Shown one piece after another: positions 38,601 through 50,600 of a stretch of 64,000 nt of DNA. The position numbers and the translations under genes were made by a program. Origin of the DNA: Streptomyces sp. NBC_01224. GTDB lineage: Bacteria; Actinomycetota; Actinomycetes; Streptomycetales; Streptomycetaceae. Position 1 is the stretch's first letter, and each line of letters starts with the position of its first letter. The notes beneath the pieces were generated by a model that saw nothing but the letters and a program-made list of their open reading frames with translations, searched no databases and had not been told where the DNA came from. The stretch lies in the NCBI RefSeq assembly GCF_036002945.1, contig NZ_CP108529.1, positions 8,241,001-8,305,000 on the forward strand. Reading direction: 5' to 3'.

Positions 38601-41600
38601 GTGCTTGTGGAGGAGGGCGTATCTGGCGATGTCGGAGGCCATCGCGAAGCTGTTCTCCTTACGCGCGGCGTCGTACAGCTTGGACACCTTGGAGGGCAGC
38701 TTCTCCCCGCCGGAGCTCTTGTCCTTTTTGAACAGGTCCTCGACCCGGCCTTGATGGACGGTGCCGGAATCCACCAGGCCCTTGAGGAACTCCTTGTTGT
38801 TGCGCCGGCCGCCCTCGTCCGTCCAGATCGTCAGCTTCCACTGTGCTTCTTCTGCCTTGGCCGCCCATGTCCGGAGGTTGGCGAGGGCACCGTCCGTCAG
38901 TTCGCCGCCCAGCCAGATGAAATTGAGTTCCTTGGGGACCACGGCCAGCGGACCGGGACCGGCGCCCAGGTAGTGGATCGGGCCGGCAGGAGGTGCATCG
39001 CCGGCCGACGCGGTCGCGGTGCTCTCGGACAGAACCGTGTCGGCCGGCTGCTGCGTGATCTCCGAGTCGGCGTTGAGCAGCAGGCCCGGACCTTGACTGT
39101 CCGGGAGTTTCGTTCCGTCGTCGGTGTCCTGGTGGGTCTGTCGTTTCTGCCGCGTGAGGAGGGTTTCGAGTTCGGTGGGCTGGTTTGCGGTGACCCATTG
39201 GCCCTGGCGTCCGGTGGCTCGGTCCTGGAGGAGGGCCAGTACTCCGGTTGCCCCGCCCGCGGCTGCTCCGGCCGGCGGTCCCACGTGGCCGACCGCGACA
39301 TCGGGGGCGTACCAGCGGCGTCCGGGCACCGCCCGTGCCGCGTCGCTCAGGACGCTTCCACCATCGGTGGAGCGGACGCTCGCGGTGTCACAGGCCACGA
39401 GCACGACGGGAGCCGGAGGCTGGTCGGGGTCGGTGAGGGTTTCCATGAAACGCGCGAACTGGGCACCGTCGACCTCGAGGGGAAGGTCGCCGCCGATGTG
39501 GAGCTTGACGCCGTCCTGCGAGCCGTGTGCGTCGAAGAAGACCGGGTTGGGTGTCCGCTGCCCGGCCGGGGTGTTCGTGCCGGTGTGCCAGGGAACCGTG
39601 TTGGGCGATGCATTTTCCTCGGCCACGGGGACGAACTTGCCGTCGTCCGTCGTCCGGTAGACCTTGAAGGATGTCTCGTCGGCGCGGTACTTCGTGTAGA
39701 AGTCGTTGCGTGGAGCCCAGTCCCGGTCGCTGTGCGAGGCGTATCCGATGACTTCGCCGGTGGCGTCCCGGATCGTCCGAAGGCTCTGGCGTGCCTGCTC
39801 GAAGGAGACCTTCCGGCCGTCGTTGCCGACGAGTTCGTCCTTCGGTGTCCCGCTGCCTTGTTCAAGCCGTTGCGGTGCGGGGGCGAGGCCGCTCAGCAGT
39901 GTTCCGTTGTTCGGTAGCAGTGCTGTGCTCGAATTGGACCTGCCGCTGCCCCACCGTATTGAGCCCTTGACTGTCCTGACGGTGTCGCCGAGGCGATTGG
40001 CCAGTGTTCTCCGCCGGGCGGGCGCGGACGTGCTCTGGGGGGCTTCTTGGTTCTCGCTCTCGTCGGTCAGCCAGTCCAGACGCGTCCAGTCCGCCCACTC
40101 GGCTGCTCGGACACGGAACTCGGCGGGCGGCCCGAACCTGATGTTCGGGGCCTGCGTGGTGTCGAGGGACTTGATGTGCTCGTTGAACTGCCGCAGGAGG
40201 AATATCGGACCGGTACTGGCGCCCACGTTCTTCGACTTTATGGCCAGCTCGAGGACACCCTTGGCGTAGGCGTCCTTGTTGTTGATGTCCGGCAGATTGT
40301 CCAGAACCTGCTTCATGAAGCGGCTCCGGGGGTGTGTGACGATGAACTGGTTCCCGAAGCGTCCCTCCCGGTAAGCGACTTCGGCGGCCTGGTGGATCCG
40401 GTCCGCAGTCACGGGTGCGTTCTCTTCGAGTCCGAGCAGTCTCCGTACGCTGTTGGGGTCGCGAAGCATGGGACCGAACATCGGCAGGGTGTCGTCGCTC
40501 TTGGACATTGTCACGCCCTCGGGACGCAGCACCACCTCTCCCGGCCCCAGGTCCACATCGAGATACACCCCGCCGTGCTTGTGGAGGAGGGCGTATCTGG
40601 CGATGTCGGAGGCCATCGCGAAGCTGTTCTCCTTACGCGCGGCGTCGTACAGCTTGGACACCTTGGAGGGCAGCTTCTCCCCGCCGGAGCTCTTGTCCTT
40701 TTTGAACAGGTCCTCGACCCGGCCTTGATGGACGGTGCCGGAATCCACCAGGCCCTTGAGGAACTCCTTGTTGTTGCGCCGGCCGCCCTCGTCCGTCCAG
40801 ATCGTCAGCTTCCACTGTGCTTCTTCTGCCTTGGCCGCCCATGTCCGGAGGTTGGCGAGGGCACCGTCCGTCAGTTCGCCGCCCAGCCAGATGAAATTGA
40901 GTTCCTTGGGGACCACGGCCAGCGGACCGGGACCGGCGCCCAGGTAGTGGATCGGGCCGGCAGGAGGTGCATCGCCGGCCGACGCGGTCGCGGTGCTCTC
41001 GGACAGAACCGTGTCGGCCGGCTGCTGCGTGATCTCCGAGTCGGCGTTGAGCAGCAGGTCGTCCGTCACGAGAGGCACGGCGGGCCGGTACCGGTCGTCC
41101 GCGAGGTGCAGCACCACGCCCGACCGCGTGTTCCCTGCCGTGTCCGTTCCAGGAGCGGCGAACGTCAGATGGTTCAGGTCCGACAGGACCACGGTCACCG
41201 GGACCCCGAGCACACGGGCCGCGAGCAGCCCCGCCAGGTCACCCGCGGAGTGGTTCCAGCCGACGTCCTTGCGGTCGCCTATCTGCACGTCGCCGGACCG
41301 CAGCAGTGTCGTACGGGCCAGCTCGAGGCGCTGGTCGGGGGTCAGCCCGGCGGCCACGGTGTCCGGGAGACGTCCGCGCGAGTCGACGTGTTCGGCGGCT
41401 TGCGCCGCGCTGAGCGCGATACCCGCGTCGGCCAGCTCCTGTGCGGTGAACCGCTCCTGGGGATCGATCGCGAGGTACTCCGCGAGTTCGTCGCGGTCCG
41501 CCATCAGCCGGTCGGCGAGGCGTTGCCTCAAGTGCTCGACATCGGCGGCGGAAAGACTTCTGCCGGACGCGTGGAGCCCCAGCTCGGCCAGGAGCCCCGG

Positions 41601-44600
41601 ATGGGCCTGCCCGACCGCGTCGAGGAGGGACCGGTGGAAGCTCGTACCGAGGTCGAGGTGTGCGGGTCCGGTGGAGGGCGGCTCCACGAGGTGGAGGACG
41701 CGGCCGTCCGGCGCCTTCAGGGCGACCGGCCGGCCCTCGGTGTCCTCGCCCTGGGCGATGTACGGGTCGGGGGCGGACGTCGCGTCGGCCGGACGGACGT
41801 AGCCCTCGGGTTCGGGCGCGGGGTGCCAAGGGGTGACGACGCGGGGGGCCCCGCCTTCGGCGTGCGGCTCCAGGACCCCTCGGGTGGATATGTCCACCGC
41901 TTCGAAGTTCGTCTGCACCAGGGCGAGTTCGCGGTAGTCGGCCGTCAGCTGTGCGACCGCCCGGTCATACACCGACCGTGCGTTCTTCAGCTCGGCATCG
42001 ACCGCGTCGAGCCGTCCCTCGGTCTCCGCCCGCTCCGTTGCCTTTCGGGCTCGGGCCTCCCGGAGCTCGGCAGCCCTCAGGGGTGACCGCGCGGCCAGTA
42101 CGGCCTCCAGCGACGACCGGTAGGCGGCGTCCGCCGTCCGCAGGCGCTGCGCCCAGCCCGCCGCCTTGATCTGTTCCCGGCGTACGGCGTCCGTGTCCGA
42201 CAGCGGCCCCGCGTCGTCGAGCCAGACCTCCGTACGCGCGAGGACATCCTCCCGCGTGACGAGGCGCGGCGGCCCGGTGAGGTCGGCGGCCGGGCCCTCG
42301 TGGGACACCGCGCTTTCGAGGGACACCGGCCCTTCGAGGGCTTCGGTGAGCGGCGGGTATCCGGCGACGGTGGCCGGAGCCTGTTCGGTGGCCGCGGCGG
42401 CGGCCGGCTCGCTCCAGGCGACCGGCGGCGTGCCGGAGGGGCGGGTACCGGTGATCGTGTAGTGGTCGACCGCGTTCCAGGCGGCCTCGGATGCAGCGGC
42501 GAGGTGCTGCTCGGCGGTCGCGAGGCCGCGGCGATGGTTGGCCAGGTCCTGCTGGGCTTCGGCGTACCGGGAGCGGGCCGTGGCGAGCCTCTCCCGCGCC
42601 GCGGTCACGTCCGTGCCGGTGGGAGCCGGCGTCTCCAGGAGGCGCCGGAGCTCCGTGTGGAGGGAGGTGACCTCGCTGTCGAGTGCGCGCAGTCGCCGCT
42701 CGGCCGTCTCCGCCTTCGTGGCGGCCTTGGTGTACTTCTTGGTCTGCTCCTTGACGGTGTCCGCAGCGGCCTCGACCTCGGGCGGCAGCAGTTTGTGCTC
42801 CCGGGCGACGTCGAACGACACCCACATCGTCACCCCGTCCTGCACCGTGTGCTCGACGGTGACCGGCGGCCGGGTCCCGGGCCTGAGCAACGACGGGACG
42901 ACCGGCAGGTCCGCGATGCGGTGCGATGCCTTCGCCGTCTGGAGTACGTGCAGGGGTGCCTGGATGAGCACGGCGCCGCCGGCGAAGGGCTTGAGCGTGG
43001 TCAGCGCGGAGGTACGGCGGTCGGCGGCACCGCCCGCCGCGTCGGAGTCCGTCCAGCCCGGCACGGTGGCCGTGGCCTGCACCAGGGGCTGGGTCTGGAA
43101 GGCCGGTCCCGCGGTCATCGACGGCATGTGCGATTCGGTGGTGTCACCCGTGTAGGTGTCGTTGTCCATGGTCCGCCGGCTGCCGCCGAGTCCCGCGCCC
43201 GGGTCCACGGCCAGCAGCCGGGCCCGCGACAGATCGACGTCGGCGGAGATCTTCAGGGTTGCGTCCGTCCCGCCGATCGCCGACGTGGTGTCGTGCAGCG
43301 TGACGGTCAGGCTGTCGCGGATCATCTGCGGAAGGTAGGCGCTCAGCACGTCGGTGCTGATGCCCCCCTTGAGGACTTCACCGGCGGCGGTGCCGGGCCG
43401 CGTCAGTACCGTCTTCCGCACATAACGGCCATTGCTGTTCGTGGGCATCTCCGTCGCGGCGTCGGTCGTGGCGCCGCGTCCCTTGACAGCGAGGTCGACG
43501 GCGTACGCTGCGGCGTCCCGGAGTGCGGTGATGCCGCCGACGGTGGTGACGACGACACTCTCCGGGCCGGTGGCGAACAGCTTCCTGCCCGCCGCGTTGC
43601 GCTCCCGGAGCGCAACGGCCTGCTGCTGATCCGGGGGAAGCAGCATCGGGCGTGCGGCATCCCGGGGTGTGCGGGCCGCCAGTGGTTCGGTCTTCTTCGG
43701 TTCGGTCTTCTGCGTTTCCGTCTTCTGCGGTTCGGTCGTCGGGGCTTCGGTTGTCTGCTGTTCGGTCGTCTGCGGCCGGGCGAGGCTCAGCGGCAGCACC
43801 ACCTCGGTTTCGCCGACGGTATACGTGCGAGGGACCACTGTCCCGTCGGGCAGCTCCAGGGTGAAGGTGACGCTGAACGTCGTCCGACCGGTCACCACCG
43901 GTCCCTCGAAGGCCACTTGGGCGCTGACGGCGTCGGTGACCGCGTGTGCCAGGGACGACGAGCGGGTGGACCCGACCCGGTCGTCGAGGGTGAAGCCACC
44001 GCTCCGGAGACCCGGACGGTCCCAGATGGTGGGCACCTCGCCGAGCCGGTAGCCGGCCTCGTACCCGCGCGCCAGCTTCTCCGTGACAGTCTCCGCCGTG
44101 GACGTGGGCCGGGTGATCGTGGGCTTCACGTCGTGGCGCAGCGCACCGGGGGTGAATCCGGACCGTTCCAGGGTCACCGTGAGACTGGCGTCCCTGGCCG
44201 GCCCGATCTTGTTCCGGGCCAGACGCAGGGAGGTGCCGCCGTTCTCCATGCCCGTCTGGAGAGCGCGGATACCGGACGGCGACAGGGTGGTCATCTGCCG
44301 TGCCAGGCCGCCGAGCTGATCGGCCAGCAGGCTCTTGGGCCCGAGCCAACTCTTGTGCTGCGGCAGGTCTTCCATCAGGGTGCCCATGAACCGGCTGACC
44401 GCCTCGGACATGTCGATGCGGCCGACCGTGAGCGTGGCGTGCGCGGCCGCAGCGACTGCGGTGAAGAGCTGCTGGGGCGGCGGAGCGGTGAGACCGTCGT
44501 CGAAGAGACCGGCCTTCCTCGCCTCGGCGAGCGGCATCCACACGAGCAGGCCGTCGGGGATCTCCACGACCCGACCCTGGGGCGGCCGTCCGCGCATCAG

Positions 44601-47600
44601 TTCCATGGGCGCCTGGAGCAGACCGGACGGCTGGGAGCGGGCCGCGAGGTGCCAGGCCACATCGGCGCCGACCAGGACCATCGGTCCGGTGTACTGGACG
44701 GTGTGGGCCGGGTTCGCCGAGAAGGTCTCGGCCGAGGTCGCGGTGCTGGTGCGCTGGTACGGCGACGCGGTGAGACCGTAGGTGCCGGAGGTCTGGAACG
44801 CGTCGGTGTGCTTGGCCCGGAAGGCCAGCAGGGACGAGATGGCGTGACTGCGGACATGGGCGACCGAGTGTCCCGCCCCGCTGGTGCCCGAGCCGATGTT
44901 GGAGAGGGCGAGGTCGCTGGAGTCGACGACGGCGAGCACGCGCGTCCCGCGCACCTGGGGCCAGGCGCTGACCGACGCGGTGATGTCGGTGACGGCCGTC
45001 CTCCCGAACAGGTCGCTGACATGCTTGCCCGTCTGCGCCGCGTCGCTGAAGTCCGCCTCGTTGCGACCGGTGGTGAACGCCTCGGCCAGCGCGCCGGAGG
45101 CGGGGGTCCCGTCGGTCCCGTAGATCCAGGAGTTGCCGGAGACGGAGGCGAGCAGTTCCTTGAGGTGGTGCACCACGACCTCGGGCGAGGTGACGCTCTG
45201 CACGGAGTGCAGGCCGCCGAAGAGGGCGTGGGGCGTCCAGTCATCCGTGGAGACGGGTTTCCCGGAGGAGAGCAGTTCGGCCAGAGCCGGGTCCATCGGC
45301 ACGGACACGGGGGCCGTAACCGTCTCCGGCCGGTTGAGAGGCAGAGTGGAGGGGACGGACAGCGACGCGGGTACGGCAAGGGTGACGCGGCCGGTGACGG
45401 GGGCCGGGGCGGTCTGTCCGTCGCCCTGTCCGGTGGCCAGGACGTCGACGCTCCCGGCGGCCTGCTTCACGAACCACCGGGTGCTGAGCAGCTCGCCGGT
45501 CATGGTCCGCGCGATCTGACGCGGCCGGGTGAAACTGGTGGCTTCGGCGGTGAAGGCCAGGTCGTACGACCACAGGTGCTGCGACCCGGAGCTGGTGATG
45601 CCGCCGTCCGGGGTGAGCGTCGGGCCGTACGTCATGCCGTAGGCGGTCTGCCTGCCGTACCGGTAGCCGATGCTCCCGGTGCCGCCGAAGCGCTCGATCC
45701 CGGTCAGTCCCACGTCGACGCCGACCGACCAGCCGTGGGTACGGGTGGTCGCACTGTCCGCGCGCCGGGTCGACAGGACGTTGTTCGCCAGACCCAGATC
45801 GTGGTGGACACCCGCGAACTGACGGTTCGTCGCCTCCGCTCGCACGGTGAGAACGACGTACCGCTTGCTGACGGAGTCGAGCTGCTCCAGCTGGATCCGC
45901 AGTCCGGTGCTCGTCAGGCGGTCGAGGGAGCCTTCGAGCACCGTACGGGAGAGTGCCTGGCGCAGCAGATGGGTGTTGCGCACCGCGGTGTTGTACTTCC
46001 GGTCGCCGCCGCCGCCGTTCCGGTCGCCGTCGACCACGGTGTCCGGCCGGGGCCGAAGCACCAGGTCGGGGTAGGCGCGGTGCAGCCCGGCCTGGATGCG
46101 GTCGACCAGTTCGTCCGTCAGGGAGACCTGGGGCGGAACCGTTTCCGACTCACGGGTCGCGGCGAGGTCCAGGACCGCGTGCAGGCCGAACGTCGCCGGA
46201 TTCGACGGCGACAGATACGCGGGGGCGGGGGGCACCTCTGCGTCCGGGACAGGTGCGGTGCCGTCGTCCCAGCCGGCCAGTCTGCGTGCGTCGGCCCGTG
46301 GCAACTGCACGGTGGCGGTGAGGAAGGCGCCTTCCTCGTTCGGGCCGTTCCGGTTGGCCTGGGCGGTCCGCGCGGCCGGCTCGGGTGACTCCCATGCGCC
46401 GCCCTGCCTGCGCAGCTCGATCCGGAAGCGGACGTCGTAGAGCCCCGAGTGGCCGCGGCTGTTGAGCGTCCGCACGGACTCGGCGGTGTTGCCGCTGTAG
46501 CTGCTCTCCGCGCGCTGGGTCGTCAGGGCGGCCGATCCCCCGATCTGGAGGCTCAGGGTGCCCGCGGGCTGGAGCAGCGCGAACTGCGGACCGGCGGAGA
46601 TCCCGACCCCGGCGCCCTGGGTGTTCTTCTTCTCCGTGGTGGCGGTGGAGCGCTGTGCGTCGGCCTTCTTGACCTCGGTCTTGTCGGACGCCTGGAGCAG
46701 TGTGGCGTCGACCGGGATCAGCCGGAGCCCGACGGAGCCCAGTGACCGGTTGCCGAGACCGGCGAAGAGCGGGGCGCTGACCACCGTTTCGCCGGAGCTC
46801 TGCGCGATCATCGTGCGCAGGCTCTCCTCGCCGAACAGATCGGCCAGTTGGTGGCGGAGGAAGCTGCCGGGGGTCGCCTCGGGAAAGTTCGCGAGCGCCC
46901 AGTCCAGCAGCCGGGTCTGCGTGGTGACGCTCAGCGGTGCGAGCAGGTGCGGCCGGGCGCCCGGCGCGAACTCGAAGGCGGTGGGCAGCCGGTCCGGGAT
47001 CGCCGGGTCGGTGACGCTGTCCGGGACCCGCCAGGTGACCCCGTCCTGGATGCGGTAGCGCCGCTGCGCGGCGGTGCCGGGCTGCTGCTGGTCCGGTGAC
47101 AGCTCACGGCCCTTCTTGTCCCAGACGCGCGAGGACTCGACGACGATGTGCAGGTCGCTCACATGCAGATGACTGCCGTCCTTGCCGACCGCGGTCACAC
47201 TGCTCTGGGCGCGGCTCTCCTGGGTGTACGTGTAGGAGGCCTCCATACGCCGTGCGCTGAGGGACACCGACCCGAACGCACCGACGGTCCCCGCGGAGGG
47301 CCCCAGCGGGACCGCCACTCCGAAGGCGCGGGAGGTGCCGAGGGTCTTGGTCTCCGTCGCACCGGGGCGGGTGCGGAGTTCGGTCTCGATCTTGACGGGG
47401 GCGTCGGTGGCCTTGGCCTCGGCGGTCTTCGACGCGTCCTTCTTCGACTCGTCGGTCTCGGACTTGTCCGTCTTGGAGGCGTCCGTCTTCGACTCGTCGG
47501 TCTTGGACGCGCCGGTCCTGGACCCCTCCGTCTTCGACTCGTCGGTCTTGGACCCTTCAGCCTTCGGCCCCTCCGTCTTCGAGGTGGTCGAACTGCCCTC

Positions 47601-50600
47601 GTTCCCGTTTCCGTCCTTGTGCAGTACGGACTCGGTCCCATCGTCCACGGCGGCCAACGCCGACGGCTCGGCATGGCGGCGCCAGTTTCCGTAGCTCTCC
47701 ATCGAGATGGAGATCTCCCGGTGGCCGCCGTCCATGGTCGGCAGGATGAAGGTCCGGGGGCTGAGCAGCGTATGCGGACTCTGGACGAGCACGCGCTTCA
47801 ACTCGTCGAGCCCGTCGGGGCGCAGACTCCATCGCCTCGCGACGGATTCGGCCAGCACGTCGGCACCTCTGATGGTGATCCGGCCGTGCCCGTGGCCCTT
47901 CATCGACTTCGGCAGCATCGCGTTGTCGTCGAACGTGACGAATTCACTGGACTGCTCCTGCGGGAGCGGACCCACGTTGTCGCTCAGCAGCGGAGGGGCG
48001 AAGGCCGCCTTCTCCACCTTCACGCCCGGGTTCTCGATCCGGCGGAACACCTCGTCGCGGCGTGCCTCCTCTGTCGTCAGGTCCGGACGGTCGCGGCGTA
48101 CCCGGTACATCCGCTGCTCGTACTCGTCCGCCGATAGCGCGTTCAGGGCCTTGTCGCGGGCCGTGTGCTGCTGCGCGCCCGACGAGCCTGCCGGTGAGGA
48201 GCCGTCACCGCCGGGGCCGCCCGGCGGCTCCTCGTTCTCCTTCACGGGGATGTCGGAGTCCTTGGGCGCGGAAGCCACGGAGTCGGCGTCGTCGTCGGAC
48301 TTGAGGTCGGACGCGTCATCGGACTTGAGGTCGGACGCGTCATCGGACTTGAGGTCGGACGCGTCGTCGGACTTGAGATCGACGTCGTTGTTCGGTTCGG
48401 ATTCCGACGTGGTCCGCGTGTCGGTGAGGGACTGCGTGTCGTCCTCGGTCTGTGTACGTACACGACGGGCGTTCGGCGACGGCAGGTCGTCCCGCTCCCG
48501 CGAGTGAAGGCTGTCCCCGTCCTTCCCCCCGGACTCCGACGCATCGTCCAGATGCCGCGGAGCCTCCATCAGCTGCTCGCCCGGCTGCACCGGAGCACGC
48601 CTGTCCCGTTCGGAGTCGGCCGGCCGCGGGATCTTCGCCGAGTTGCCGGCACCCTCGTCGACGTTCGTCCGGGAGACCGGATTGCGTACGGTTGCCGACG
48701 GTCCGGTATCCGACGGGCCCGACGTGTCCGTCAGATCTGTGTCCTGGACGTCCGTGCGCTTCTCCGACACGGCGTCGTCCACCTTGGGGGTACCGGGCTC
48801 ATTGCCGGTCGTGACCAGGTTCCGCAGGCGTTCCACCAGCGTGCGGGCGTCGTGGGCAGCCTGTTCGCGTACCTCCTCGGGCAGCTTGTCGAGCGAGCGG
48901 TCGATACGGCGGTCGAGGTCCCGCAAGCGGTCCGGAGCACGCAGTTCCTGTTCCAGGCGCTCCTGCCCCTCACGCCTCAGCTCCGCCGTCTCGGCGTCGT
49001 AGCTGTCGAGGACCCGGTCGATGGCCTGAGGGTCGCCCGCCGCCTCGTCCAGCCTGTTCTGCCATGCGGCGCGGCGTTCGGTGCCGCGCTCCGCCCCCTC
49101 GGGGTCGCCGTCCGAGATGGCCTTCAGTCGCCGGTCGCGTTCCAGCTGTGCCATCCGGTCGAGCTGTTCCCGCTCGATGGCCCGCCTCGCCGTGTCGCCC
49201 TCGGCGTTCGCGCGCCGGTCTTCCCACTGCTGCCGCTCCTCGCGCGACATCCCAGCGTCGTCCCCACCCTCGCGCAGCCGGTCGAGCCGCTCCTCCAGGA
49301 TCCGGTCATTCTCCGCCCGGGAGTCCTCGGTCCGGTCCCGGCCGGGACCGCCGTCACCGTCCTGCGGCGGGGGCAGCGGCTCCGAGGGCTCCTGCTGGTG
49401 GCCGCCCTCGCGCAGGGCGTCCAGCCTCGCCCGGAAGGACGCCAGTTCGGCCTCCCTGCCGAGGGTGACCGTACGACGTTCGTACTGCGCGTCGAGGTCG
49501 CTTCCCCGCCCCGGTCCTTCGAACCGGTTCTTCCAAGTGGCCAGCTCCCTCTCGGATGCACCGAGATCCCGCAAGGTCGCGAGCCGTCGCGACGTCTCCA
49601 GCTCGGCGTCGTAGTCAGCCTGCACTCTGCGGAGATCCTCGGGGGTCGCCGCCTGCTCCCTGCGGTCCTCCCATTCGAGGAACCGCTCGCGGTCCATGCC
49701 CGCTTCTGCCGCATCGGCCCGCCGGTTGTCGGCCAACTGCTTCCGGAGCGCCTCGGGGGTGCTGTCGGCGCGGGCGCTCAGCTCGGACCCGAGGGTGCCG
49801 AGACGGTTCTCGAAGTCGTCCAGCAAATGGGTCGTCCGACGGGGATCGTTGGCGAGAGCCGACTGCTCGATGTCGAGGGCATGGCGCAGCCACTCCGTGC
49901 GGCGCATTCCCAGCTGCGCGGCCCGCGCCTCGTATCCGCCGTCCATGTGACGGCGGAACTGCTGGAGGCGTTCACCGAGGCCGTGCTCGGCGACGAGGTC
50001 GCCGAGTTCCCGCAGGCCGTCGGCGGCGTCGGCGTGCCTGCCCGCCCCGACGTCGTCCCGGATGCGCTCGCTCAGCCGCTGCCGTGTCTCCTTGTCGACG
50101 CCCACCCGCCGGGCATCCGTCAGCAGGGCGTCGGTCTCCCGCTCCACGTCCTTGGTCAGCCTGCGTTGCTCGGTGGGGGTCAGGCCCTCGGGCACGTCGG
50201 GCAGCTGCTCCAGCCGGTTCACCGGGTCGTCGGTGAGGCTGCCCAGTTCGTCGAGGCGCGCGATCAGCGCATCGACATCGCCGTCGTTGTGCACGTCGAA
50301 GTCGTCGCGGAAGGGCAGTTCGTCCTGCGACTCAGTACGGAGAGGATTCGGCGAGTCCTCGGTGGCCGGTCCCTTCCCGTCGCTCTCGGTCCGCTCCGTA
50401 TCCGGCCGGTTCCCGGCCGGGGGCTCGGTGCCGGGCGGGGCCTTGGGAACGTCGGGGAACACGAGGTCCGGCTCGTCCCCCGTCAAGGGCTGGGCACCGG
50501 GTTCGTTCTGCGGGACGTCCGGGAGCACCACATCGAGCCCGTCCGGGGACGGAACTGTGGGTGTCTGCTGCCGTGGTCCGCCGGGGGCGGTGCCGGCACC

